From contig JBLIGW010000016.1 in assembly GCA_047635955.1 (NCBI GenBank), forward strand, positions 1-14,720: DNA of 14,720 nucleotides. Reading direction: 5' to 3'. A model generated the notes under the pieces. That model was not told the DNA's origin, did not search any database, and was given only the letters and a program-made list of their open reading frames with translations. Made by a program: the position numbers and the translations under genes. Each line of letters starts with the position of its first letter. The first letter of the stretch is position 1. Source of the DNA: WFTC01 sp047635955 (GTDB taxonomy: Bacteria; Patescibacteriota; Gracilibacteria; UBA1369; 2-02-FULL-48-14). Positions 7,001-13,044 of the stretch are shown piece after piece.

Positions 7001-7306
7001 TTAGAGTGCATTTAGAATATCATCAGGGCTTTCTGCCGCCTGAACTTTGGATTCCAAGTCACGAACTTTCATTGGAATAGTCTTCTTTAAAAAGATTTGT
7101 GCGTTATCAAGGTAGGCCTGATTATTTTGATCTGATTTGTCTTGATACAGGTTTTCAACACTACTGACTTTCAGCTCAGCTGAATTAAAAAGTTTAATAA
7201 ATTCTTGAGTTTGGCTCTCATCCCAAGTGTCTACTAGGGTGAGGAGCTTTACTCGTACAGATTCGGTGAGTGCTTTGCTGTTTTTGATACGGTTTTTTAG
7301 GTCCAT
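7001..7306 (-). CDS. Unrecognised 101-residue helical protein
   Basis: I do not recognise a family. The 101 residues are charged and look wholly helical (MDLKNRIKNSKALTESVR..., then ESQTQEFIKLFNSAEL, ending SPDDILNAL), with no cysteine and no membrane segment. Short helical proteins of this style are common in Patescibacteria. The ATG at 7306 is chosen because an upstream in-frame TTG at 7357 falls inside the -35 box of a strong promoter whose -10 ends at 7329, so only the ATG would be on the mRNA. It is the first gene of a two-gene operon with the 397-residue protein, between two tRNA genes. The partners may act together (inference). Confidence 0.7.
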   Translation of the reverse strand: MDLKNRIKNSKALTESVRVKLLTLVDTWDESQTQEFIKLFNSAELKVSSVENLYQDKSDQNNQAYLDNAQIFLKKTIPMKVRDLESKVQAAESPDDILNAL

Positions 7307-7328
7307 TTTAAGGCTATTTAATCCTATT

Positions 7329-7357
7329 ATTATACTCCATTTACACATTTTTTTCAA
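7329..7357 (-). promoter_or_regulatory. Strong predicted promoter of the two-gene unknown operon
   Basis: On the minus strand TTGAAA (7357-7352), a 17-base spacer and a perfect TATAAT (7334-7329). Transcription would start near 7322, about 15 bases before the ATG at 7306. The promoter interleaves with the tRNA-Ala promoter on the other strand. Confidence 0.65.
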
Positions 7358-7368
7358 TGGGATATACT
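7340..7368 (+). promoter_or_regulatory. Predicted promoter of tRNA-Ala
   Basis: TTTACA (7340-7345), 17 bases and TATACT (7363-7368), followed by a GC-rich discriminator CCGCGCG. Such discriminators are common at stable-RNA promoters. Transcription would start about 5 bases before the tRNA. Confidence 0.6.
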
Positions 7369-7379
7369 CCGCGCGATGT

Positions 7380-7456
7380 GGGCCCTTAGCTCAGTTGGCT
7401 AGAGCGCTACGCTGGCAGCGTAGAGGTCATCGGTTCGAACCCGATAGGGTCCACCA
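7380..7456 (+). tRNA. tRNA-Ala (anticodon GGC)
   Basis: Complete cloverleaf. The acceptor GGGCCCT pairs with AGGGTCC (7446-7452) and includes the G3-U70 wobble pair (7382 with 7450) that marks alanine tRNAs. The D stem is GCTC/GAGC, the anticodon stem CTACG/CGTAG with loop CTGGCAG and anticodon GGC at 7414-7416, and the T stem ATCGG/CCGAT with loop TTCGAAC. Discriminator A and encoded CCA end the gene. It reads GCC and GCU codons. Confidence 0.97.
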
Positions 7457-7479
7457 AAGTTTCAACTATGACTTTTTTT
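7456..7479 (+). terminator. Weak candidate terminator after tRNA-Ala
   Basis: AAAGT (7456-7460) can pair with ACTTT (7471-7475) around a 10-base loop, and the run of T continues to 7479. The stem is short and A-T only, so this is a weak call. Confidence 0.3.
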
Positions 7480-7515
7480 GTATATAGATGAGTAAAGGGG
7501 CTTGAATAAAAAAGT

Positions 7516-7544
7516 TAGACAAGGGGCTTTGATTCACATAAAAT
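7516..7544 (+). promoter_or_regulatory. Predicted promoter of the small membrane protein gene
   Basis: TAGACA (7516-7521), 17 bases and TAAAAT (7539-7544). Transcription would start near 7551, inside the adjacent palindrome, with a leader of about 23 bases. Confidence 0.45.
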
Positions 7545-7559
7545 TAAAGTGCTTTAATT
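7542..7559. promoter_or_regulatory. 18-bp palindrome overlapping a -10 box, candidate operator
   Basis: AATTAAAG-TG-CTTTAATT is a perfect inverted repeat with 8-base arms. It covers the end of the predicted -10 box and the start point, and lies 15 bases before the ATG at 7575. It lacks a following T-run, so an operator is more likely than a terminator. The binding protein is unknown. Confidence 0.4.
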
Positions 7560-7574
7560 CTAACCACGCAATAA

Positions 7575-7964
7575 ATGGAAGCAGCTAAACGTCCGACACT
7601 CTATACAGTTCTTGGAGTTCTCGCAGTTCTTGGTCTTATATCATCAGTAATGGGAATCCTAGTTATAGGAGGAGCCATAGCTGTTCTCGGAGCTGAAGCT
7701 CCAATGCTTATGCTTATTGTAAGCGGGATTGTATTGGCAGTGGCAGGAGCATTGAACCTTGCTGAGGTTGTTGGATTCTTCAAGATGAAGAAATTCATGC
7801 CTAATGTGGTTGTGGCAGCTTTCGGTCTTGGTCTTGTTTCTATGGTACTTACTTACATGGCTTCTCCTGAAACCTTCTCAATGGGAGGGCAGGCAGTTAG
7901 CCTAATTATTAGTGGGGCTATCGTTTGGAAAGTGAATGAAGATAAAGCTATGTTTAAGAACTAA
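7575..7964 (+). CDS. Small four-helix membrane protein of unknown function
   Basis: I do not recognise a specific family. The 129 residues are strongly hydrophobic. Helices are likely at about 10-38 (long and glycine-rich, VLGVLAVLGLISSVMG), 43-66, 75-95 and 104-119, with short polar ends (MEAAKRP at the start, KVNEDKAMFKN at the end). This is an integral inner-membrane protein with no visible catalytic or metal-binding motif. The ATG at 7575 lies after a predicted promoter and an 18-base palindrome, so it may be transcribed singly under its own repressor or activator. The next gene has a separate predicted promoter starting just past its stop, so the two need not be related. Confidence 0.7.
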   Translation: MEAAKRPTLYTVLGVLAVLGLISSVMGILVIGGAIAVLGAEAPMLMLIVSGIVLAVAGALNLAEVVGFFKMKKFMPNVVVAAFGLGLVSMVLTYMASPETFSMGGQAVSLIISGAIVWKVNEDKAMFKN

Positions 7965-7965
7965 T

Positions 7966-7993
7966 TTGACTTTTAATAGTTGAGTTGTAGAAT
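7966..7993 (+). promoter_or_regulatory. Predicted promoter of the C39-like protein gene
   Basis: TTGACT (7966-7971), 16 bases and TAGAAT (7988-7993). Transcription would start near 8000. This places the upstream in-frame TTG at 7980 outside the mRNA and supports the ATG at 8010 or 8016. Confidence 0.55.
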
Positions 7994-8009
7994 AGTCCCT
8001 CCTAACCTG

Positions 8010-8729
8010 ATGGTAATGAGGGACTCTTTTTTAACTAAGTTCGGGACAGTAGCAGTAGTAGTGGTGGCATTTATTGATGGAATTTTAGTAGCCAACCATT
8101 ATCACTCTAATGTAAATGAGGTGAAAGCACTTGAAGGAGTGGAGCTTCAGGATATTTTTGATAGTTATGTGCCTGAGGAGATCTTGATTGAGGAGCTGCC
8201 TTTTATTGAGCTTCGTGAGGCTCCATTCACGTCTCAAGCGCCTAGGGGTGACTGGTCTAGTCCGTGGAGTGATTTTGCTGAGGAGGCAGTGATCACAATG
8301 GTACGGCAATGGTGGAAAGGGGAAGACTTACTAAGTGATGAACAAGCTGAATTGACGATGCTGGATATTGCACGTTTTGACTCTTCTTTGAATTTTGACA
8401 TTCCTCAAGTTCAGTCTGTTTTGGTTGATTTTTTTGGGATACCAAGCGCTGTTTTGGAAAGTCCTAGTATCGAGGATCTAAAGACTCTGATAGAAGAGGG
8501 GGCAATAGTTATTGTTCCTATAGATGGATCTATCTTGGCTAATCGTCATTATGGGAATCCAGCACCTAAAAACCATATGATTCTTGTCCATGGGTGGGTA
8601 GATGGGCAGTTCATTACTCACGATCCAGGAACTCGACATGGTGAGGACATGAAATATGGACAAGAAAAAATCCTGGAGGCTATCCAGGATTTAAATGGTG
8701 AATCTAGGGTTCTAATTATTCAGCTTTAG
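8010..8729 (+). CDS. Membrane-anchored C39-peptidase-like protein lacking the catalytic cysteine
   Basis: This resembles the extracytoplasmic C39-like cysteine peptidases frequent in Patescibacteria. Numbered from the ATG at 8010 (239 residues), an N-terminal helix at about 11-29 would anchor it, leaving the rest outside. The domain opens with PFTSQAP (72-78, including the oxyanion-type Gln76) and continues to a region usually written CEEA. Here that reads AEEA, with A90 (codon GCT) in place of the nucleophile cysteine. The histidine (H189, NHMILVHGW) and the HDPG aspartate (D205) remain. It is therefore probably a non-catalytic binding protein. ATG 8016 is another possible start. Its last 14 bases overlap the end of rpsT on the other strand. 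Confidence 0.75.
   Translation: MVMRDSFLTKFGTVAVVVVAFIDGILVANHYHSNVNEVKALEGVELQDIFDSYVPEEILIEELPFIELREAPFTSQAPRGDWSSPWSDFAEEAVITMVRQWWKGEDLLSDEQAELTMLDIARFDSSLNFDIPQVQSVLVDFFGIPSAVLESPSIEDLKTLIEEGAIVIVPIDGSILANRHYGNPAPKNHMILVHGWVDGQFITHDPGTRHGEDMKYGQEKILEAIQDLNGESRVLIIQL
8665..8692 (-). terminator. Intrinsic terminator of rpsT, inside the opposing C39-like gene
   Basis: AAATCCTGG (8668-8676) and CCAGGATTT (8684-8692) form a perfect 9-base inverted repeat around a 7-base loop. Read on the minus strand, the stem is followed by an unbroken T-run to 8665, 24 bases after the rpsT stop. This is the classic terminator form for minus-strand transcription only. Confidence 0.75.
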
Positions 8730-9066
8730 CTACTTTCTTTTTAGCTGGAGCTTTTTTCTTAGCAACTGGCTCTTTAGCAGCAGCTTTCTCAGGAGTAGCT
8801 TTTACTTTGATTCCAGCAATGTTTCGAGCAAGCTTAGACTTTCGTCGTGAAGCAGTGTTCTTAGGTATTACTTTCTTCTTAGCCGCAGTATCAATTACTT
8901 TGTAAGCGACTTGAAGGGCAGATTCAGCTGCTTTTGGGTCACTTGCTTTGATAGCTTCTTCAACATTACGAATTGCTTTTCGCATTGCACTACGGGTGTT
9001 GTAGTTACGAGCTTGACGTTTTAAAGTCTGCTTAACACGTTTCTTGGCTGATTTGATGATTGGCAT
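8716..9066 (-). CDS. rpsT: 30S ribosomal protein S20 with a lysine/alanine-rich tail
   Basis: Primary 16S-rRNA-binding protein of the small subunit. Residues 1-87 are a standard S20 (MPIIKSAKKRVKQTLKRQARN, AYKVIDTAAKKKVIPKNTASRRKS). The usual length is 85-90 residues, so the 29-residue tail at 88-116 is extra. It is rich in Lys, Ala and Pro (KKKAPAKKKVAK), like the tail of eukaryotic histone H1. The tail shares the nonapeptide KKKAPAKKK with the YtxH-like protein at 9758-10243. The ATG at 9066 gives the exact family N-terminus. A very good promoter lies upstream and a strong terminator downstream, so the gene is transcribed alone. Its end overlaps the convergent C39-like gene by 14 bases. Confidence 0.95.
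   Translation of the reverse strand: MPIIKSAKKRVKQTLKRQARNYNTRSAMRKAIRNVEEAIKASDPKAAESALQVAYKVIDTAAKKKVIPKNTASRRKSKLARNIAGIKVKATPEKAAAKEPVAKKKAPAKKKVAKAE
8719..8757 (+). terminator. Possible weak terminator of the C39-like gene, inside rpsT
   Basis: TTCAGCT (8719-8725) can pair with AGCTGGA (8743-8749, one G-T pair), then GC and six T (8752-8757). The 17-base loop is long, and the T-run is also simply the complement of lysine codons in rpsT, so this is tentative. Confidence 0.25.
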
Positions 9067-9076
9067 AAAATTCTTC

Positions 9077-9104
9077 TTGAGTCCTTAAAAATAACCCGTA
9101 GAAT
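9077..9104 (+). promoter_or_regulatory. Predicted promoter of maf
   Basis: TTGAGT (9077-9082), 16 bases and TAGAAT (9099-9104). The -10 box overlaps the -10 box of the rpsT promoter on the other strand. The leader would be about 30 bases and includes AAAGGG six bases before the ATG, one of the few Shine-Dalgarno-like sites here. Confidence 0.5.
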
Positions 9105-9130
9105 ATAGAGGCACAGCTTTATCTTGTCAA
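9102..9130 (-). promoter_or_regulatory. Strong predicted promoter of rpsT
   Basis: On the minus strand a perfect TTGACA (9130-9125), a 17-base spacer and TATATT (9107-9102). Transcription would start near 9095, about 28 bases before the ATG at 9066. This is the closest match to the sigma70 consensus in the window, which suits a ribosomal protein gene. Confidence 0.7.
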
Positions 9131-9140
9131 AGGGAAAATC

Positions 9141-9731
9141 ATGAGAAAAATCGTTCTGGCTTCTGCCAGTCCACGTAGGAAAAAAATACTTAGGGATATA
9201 GGGCTTTCTTTTGCGGTAGATCCAGCACTTGAATATACTGAAATTCATCCAGAAAATCATGATCCTGAGTCACTTGTGGCAATGAATGCAGTAGGTAAAG
9301 CGAGAGAAATTGCTGAAAAACATAAAGATTCATTGGTGATTGGTGTGGATACTATTGGTGTTTTCGAAGGTGAGGTTCTAGAAAAGCCACTTGATAGAGA
9401 GGACGCTAAAAGAATGATCATGCTCCTTCAGGGAGAAACTCATGAAGTAAAAACAGCTATTTGCCTGATAGATACGAAAACGAAAAAAGAACTCACTGAG
9501 GTAGAGACAACAAAAATAAAATTTCTTTCTTTAACAGAAAAAGAAGTGGATAATTATTTAGACAAAGGGGAGTCCATGGATAAAGCAGCAGCCTATGCAG
9601 CGCAGGGGAAAGCAGCTCTTTTCATTGAAGGCTTTGAAGGAGACTATTTAAATGTAGTCGGTCTTCCGCTTGTTCGTCTAAATCTGATGCTTCAGGAGTT
9701 TGACTTCCATCTTCTGGATGTCGTAAAGTGA
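9141..9731 (+). CDS. maf: Maf-family nucleoside triphosphate pyrophosphatase
   Basis: House-cleaning enzyme that hydrolyses non-canonical or modified nucleoside triphosphates (dTTP, UTP or 7-methyl-GTP depending on subfamily) to the monophosphate and pyrophosphate. The 196 residues match the family. Visible motifs are the phosphate-binding SASPRR at 8-13, GVDT with D70 (catalytic base region), EKPLD at 81-85 with K82, and the closing block AAAYAAQGKAALFIEGFEGDYLNVVGLPL split over 149-177. Family members usually have GADT and DKAGAY, so small substitutions are present, but all core residues are there. It begins 74 bases from rpsT on the opposite strand. The subfamily cannot be fixed from sequence by eye. 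Confidence 0.92.
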   Translation: MRKIVLASASPRRKKILRDIGLSFAVDPALEYTEIHPENHDPESLVAMNAVGKAREIAEKHKDSLVIGVDTIGVFEGEVLEKPLDREDAKRMIMLLQGETHEVKTAICLIDTKTKKELTEVETTKIKFLSLTEKEVDNYLDKGESMDKAAAYAAQGKAALFIEGFEGDYLNVVGLPLVRLNLMLQEFDFHLLDVVK

Positions 9732-9757
9732 ACTTAATTATATAACCCAACCACGCC

Positions 9758-10243
9758 ATGGGAAAGAAAGCAGGTAAAATCGCATTAGGAATAGGACTTG
9801 TTGCAGGAGCTGTAACTGGTCTGTTTTTTGCCCCTGAAGAAGGGAAAAAGTTAAGAAAGAAAATCATTGCCGGTGATGGTAAGGGGATTCTTGATGATGT
9901 GGTTAAGATGGGAGGGGAAATTGGTGATATGGTTGAAGACTTTGTCAGTCGACCTCCAGTTCAAGATGCACTTAAAAATGCAAAAGGTAAAATTGCTGAT
10001 GTTGCGGATATAGAACATGCAGAGTTGGATGAAATCTTGAAAAAAGCGAATAAGAAGGCAGATTCTTTCAAGAAAAAAGTAGGCGAATACGTAAAAGAAC
10101 AGAAAGCTATTTTGAATAAGAAAGCAGGGAAGAAGAAAAAGTCGGCTCCAAAAAAGAAAGCAGCTCCTAAGAAGAAAACAAGTACAGTAAAGAAAAAGGC
10201 TCCAGCTAAGAAGAAAGCAGCTCCTAAGAAAAAGAAAGACTAG
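9758..10243 (+). CDS. YtxH-like membrane-anchored protein with a histone-H1-like lysine tail
   Basis: Small protein of the YtxH (gas-vesicle-like) type. Residues 7-25 form a glycine-rich membrane helix followed directly by FAPEEGKKLRKK, the family hallmark (APxxG..LR). Residues 40-118 look helical and charged. Residues 120-161 are almost only Lys, Ala and Pro, with repeated (A/S)PKKK units and KKKAPAKKK. Such a tail would be disordered and could bind nucleic acid or acidic surfaces; tethering of DNA or ribosomes to the membrane is only a guess. It starts 26 bases after maf and may share its transcript. The stop codon TAG overlaps the purD stop in a shared CTAG. YtxH proteins are often stress-related, but the role is unproven. 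Confidence 0.78.
   Translation: MGKKAGKIALGIGLVAGAVTGLFFAPEEGKKLRKKIIAGDGKGILDDVVKMGGEIGDMVEDFVSRPPVQDALKNAKGKIADVADIEHAELDEILKKANKKADSFKKKVGEYVKEQKAILNKKAGKKKKSAPKKKAAPKKKTSTVKKKAPAKKKAAPKKKKD
10154..10230 (+). repeat. Direct repeat within the lysine-rich tail of the YtxH-like gene
   Basis: An identical 20-base segment (starting AAGAAAGCAG and ending CTCCTAAGAA) occurs at 10154-10173 and 10211-10230, 57 bases (19 codons) apart and in frame. It encodes the KKAAPKK units, and suggests that the tail grew by in-frame duplication. Confidence 0.8.
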
Positions 10244-11556
10244 TCTCTCAGTTCGGACATGTGGTCAATTCGCTTCTGAATCAGTAATGAGGTCCCAATA
10301 TCCTTTCGATAGAATACGGGGCCTTTTACTGTTTCCACAGCGGCTTGAGCAATACGTTCTGCTTCTTCAAGTGAGTCTGCAATTCCAAGCATTGCAACTG
10401 CTCGTGAACCAAGCAAATAGAGTAACCCCTCACGTTCATCAATCGAGGCAAAATAGGCACGAGCTCCATCCGGTAGAGGGGTCATATCTATTTGTTTATT
10501 CTTGATAGGATTTTCTGGATACCCTTCTGGCACAAGGTATTTCAAGACTGTTGCTTTCTTTTCAAATTCAACATTAATCTCAGAAAGAGTTCCTGCAATT
10601 ACAGCCTCACAAACTTGTATAAGGTCCGTTTTTAGAAGAGCAAGCATGTTCTGAGCTTCAGGATCTCCAAAGCGAGCATTGTATTCGATAAGCTTCACGC
10701 CATTTTTCGTAGCAAAGAATCCACCGTAGATGATGCCTTTGTAGGCTTCGCCGGTTTCTTCTTTTAGGGCTTCAATAACTTTTTGAGTGATATCCATTGC
10801 TTGGTCAAAATCAGACTGAGTCATGAATGGAAGGAGGTGATTTGAGTCTGTATAGGCTCCCATTCCACCAGTATTTGGTCCAGTATCATTCTCATGAGCT
10901 CGTTTGTGATCTTGAGCAACAGGACAAGGTGCAAGGCTTTCTCCATCTGAAAAGCAAATTAAAGAGAACTCCTCACCAACAAATTTTTCTTCAACGACCA
11001 CGCGTCCATCTTCTTCAATGCATTTAATGGCAAAATCTGTGCCTTCCTCAATACTTTCCAAGTGCTCTCCAGAGACTTTCACTCCTTTTCCACCTTGAAG
11101 AGTATCTGCTTTAACTACGTAGTTTCCCTCTAATGATTTCATGAATTCAGCAATGCCTTCAGGCTTAGTAAAAACTTTGAATTCAGGATTTCCTGGGATC
11201 TCATATTTTGAGAGCAGATCTCTAGTGAAAGACTTAGAGCATTCTAGCTGAGCTAGGGCTTGAGTGGGTCCAATGCAGGGGATGTCCATTGAGTTGAGGA
11301 AATCTACGATTCCATCAGCCAGTGGGTTCTCAGGTCCAATAAAGGCAAAATCAGGTCTGAATCGTCCAGCAAAATCACGTAAGGTGTCAAAATCACTTAA
11401 GTCAGTGGTCACATGATATTCGGTAGCTAGAGCTTTAAGCGCAGGGTTAGTAGCTTTGGCATAAACCGCCAATTCACACTCCTGTGGGCTTCGTTTGAAG
11501 GTTTCGGCAATTACATGCTCACGAGCTCCATTTCCAATGAGTAGAATCTTTTTCAT
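10240..11556 (-). CDS. purD: Phosphoribosylamine-glycine ligase (GAR synthetase)
   Basis: Second step of purine synthesis: phosphoribosylamine + glycine + ATP gives glycinamide ribonucleotide. The 438 residues match the family. The N-terminal domain starts with ILLIGNGAREH. The ATP-grasp domain has KADTLQGGKGVKV (149-161; usually KADGLAAGKGV), the glycine-rich NTGGMGAY (228-235) and the signature EYNARFGDPEAQ (291-302). The C-terminal domain ends with the expected FYRKDIG. In the C-terminal domain the common GGRVL is LGSRAVA. The ATG at 11556 is 9 bases past the purF stop, so the two are co-transcribed, and the product of PurF is the substrate of PurD. Confidence 0.96.
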   Translation of the reverse strand: MKKILLIGNGAREHVIAETFKRSPQECELAVYAKATNPALKALATEYHVTTDLSDFDTLRDFAGRFRPDFAFIGPENPLADGIVDFLNSMDIPCIGPTQALAQLECSKSFTRDLLSKYEIPGNPEFKVFTKPEGIAEFMKSLEGNYVVKADTLQGGKGVKVSGEHLESIEEGTDFAIKCIEEDGRVVVEEKFVGEEFSLICFSDGESLAPCPVAQDHKRAHENDTGPNTGGMGAYTDSNHLLPFMTQSDFDQAMDITQKVIEALKEETGEAYKGIIYGGFFATKNGVKLIEYNARFGDPEAQNMLALLKTDLIQVCEAVIAGTLSEINVEFEKKATVLKYLVPEGYPENPIKNKQIDMTPLPDGARAYFASIDEREGLLYLLGSRAVAMLGIADSLEEAERIAQAAVETVKGPVFYRKDIGTSLLIQKRIDHMSELRD

Positions 11557-11565
11557 AAGTTTTTA

Positions 11566-13032
11566 TTATTGGTCATCTTCTTTGAGGGGAGTGCAGCTTC
11601 GACTCTCTTCGGCCGCTCTTAGTACTTCTTCAGTCACATCGTTAGTAGGGTAGTCCCCAGTGAAACAGCCCGTACAGAATTCATTAACATTGGGGTTACC
11701 TTCAGAGACTGATTCCAGAAGGTCATCCATTTCTTGGTAGAAAAGAGCATCAGCTCCAATTTGTTTTGCCGTTTCTTCTGTAGACAACTGATTGGCAACA
11801 AATTCTTTTCGACTTGGCATGTCGATCCCATAGACGCAAGGATGCCTAAGTGGAGGGGCACAAGAGGCAAAGAATACTTTTTTAGCCCCCATTTCTCTCA
11901 CCATTTCAATAATCTTTTTGGATGTATTCCCTCGAACGATTGAGTCATCAACAAGCAATATGTTTTTGCCTTCAATTTCTAAGCGAATAGGGTTCAATTT
12001 TCGTCGGATAGAGGACTGTCGTTGCTCCTGACCTGGCATAATAAAGGTCCGGGCTACATAACGGTTTTTAACCAGTCCTTCTCTATATTTAACGCCGAGC
12101 TCATAGGCAAGGGGAACTGCTGCATGTCTAGAAGTACTTGGCACTGGCATAACTACGTCAATTTCTAGATTGGCGGCTTTAATCTGTCCAGCTAGCTTTT
12201 GACCCATTCGGAGGCGAGCTTTATAGACTGAAATGTCATCAATCATAGAGTCAGGTCGAGCAAAGTAAACGTATTCAAAAATACAAGAGTTGAAGCTTAC
12301 TTTTTCAGCACAGGTTTCAGATTCAACTTTCCCGTCCATATCAACCCAAACGGCTTCACCAGGTTTGAGGTCCCTATCTAGTTTAAAGCCAAGTACGTCC
12401 AAGGCTACGCTTTCAGAAGCAAAAATAATGTCTTCTTTTCCGTCCTTCACTTGTCTTCCCATCATTAGTGGGCGAATTGCATTGGGATCTCTAAAGGCTA
12501 GCACTCCTTGTCCTGCAATGATTGCAATCACGGCGTATCCTCCTTTGATCCGAGAGTAAACACCTTTCATTGCTTTAAATACATCTTCCTTAGCGAGTGA
12601 TTTAACATTCAACTTGTTGATCTCATCAGCCAAAACATTCAAGAGCACTTCAGAGTCAGATTGCGTATTGAGATGACGCATGTCTTTCTTGATCACTTGT
12701 TCTCGTAATTCAGGAGTGTTGGTTAGGTTCCCATTGTGTATCAATGCAATCCCAAAAGGAGCGTTAACATAAAAGGGTTGAGCTTCACGACTGTCATAAG
12801 TTCCCGCTGTAGGGTAGCGAACATGAGCCATACCAATGTTTCCAAGCATACGGTCCATTTCCTTCTGGTTGAAGACCTCAGTAACTAGTCCGTCATTCTT
12901 ATGCATATGTAGGCGGCCATTGTAGGTCACCATTCCTGCGGCATCTTGCCCACGATGCTGAAGCATCATTAGTCCATCGTACAGTTTTTGAGCAACCGGT
13001 TCATCCGAATGTATACTGATGATTCCACACAT
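11566..13032 (-). CDS. purF: Amidophosphoribosyltransferase (glutamine PRPP amidotransferase)
   Basis: First committed step of purine synthesis: PRPP + glutamine gives phosphoribosylamine. The 488 residues start MCGIISIH, so after Met removal Cys2 is the N-terminal nucleophile and no propeptide is encoded, unlike B. subtilis PurF. The glutaminase domain (to about 235) includes LQHRGQD, HVRYPTAG and NGNLTN. The phosphoribosyltransferase domain carries the PRPP loop ILLVDDSIVRGNTS (358-371). C250, C399, C453 and C456 fit the four ligands of the structural [4Fe-4S] cluster of the B. subtilis type. It sits between folD (12 bases) and purD (9 bases). The cluster makes it a likely client of the iscS/iscU genes in this window (inference). 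Confidence 0.96.
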   Translation of the reverse strand: MCGIISIHSDEPVAQKLYDGLMMLQHRGQDAAGMVTYNGRLHMHKNDGLVTEVFNQKEMDRMLGNIGMAHVRYPTAGTYDSREAQPFYVNAPFGIALIHNGNLTNTPELREQVIKKDMRHLNTQSDSEVLLNVLADEINKLNVKSLAKEDVFKAMKGVYSRIKGGYAVIAIIAGQGVLAFRDPNAIRPLMMGRQVKDGKEDIIFASESVALDVLGFKLDRDLKPGEAVWVDMDGKVESETCAEKVSFNSCIFEYVYFARPDSMIDDISVYKARLRMGQKLAGQIKAANLEIDVVMPVPSTSRHAAVPLAYELGVKYREGLVKNRYVARTFIMPGQEQRQSSIRRKLNPIRLEIEGKNILLVDDSIVRGNTSKKIIEMVREMGAKKVFFASCAPPLRHPCVYGIDMPSRKEFVANQLSTEETAKQIGADALFYQEMDDLLESVSEGNPNVNEFCTGCFTGDYPTNDVTEEVLRAAEESRSCTPLKEDDQ

Positions 13033-13044
13033 AGCTTTGAAGGA

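Noticed and set aside
7307..7357. N-terminal extension of the 101-residue protein from a TTG
   Set aside because: The TTG lies in the -35 box and the -10 box is between it and the ATG, so the extension would not be transcribed from this promoter.
7980..8009. TTG start 30 bases upstream for the C39-like gene
   Set aside because: It lies within the predicted promoter, between -35 and -10, and the extra residues add nothing to the membrane anchor.
10240..10243. Shared CTAG in which the YtxH-like and purD stop codons overlap
   Set aside because: Real, but a simple result of convergent packing and not evidence of a mechanism.
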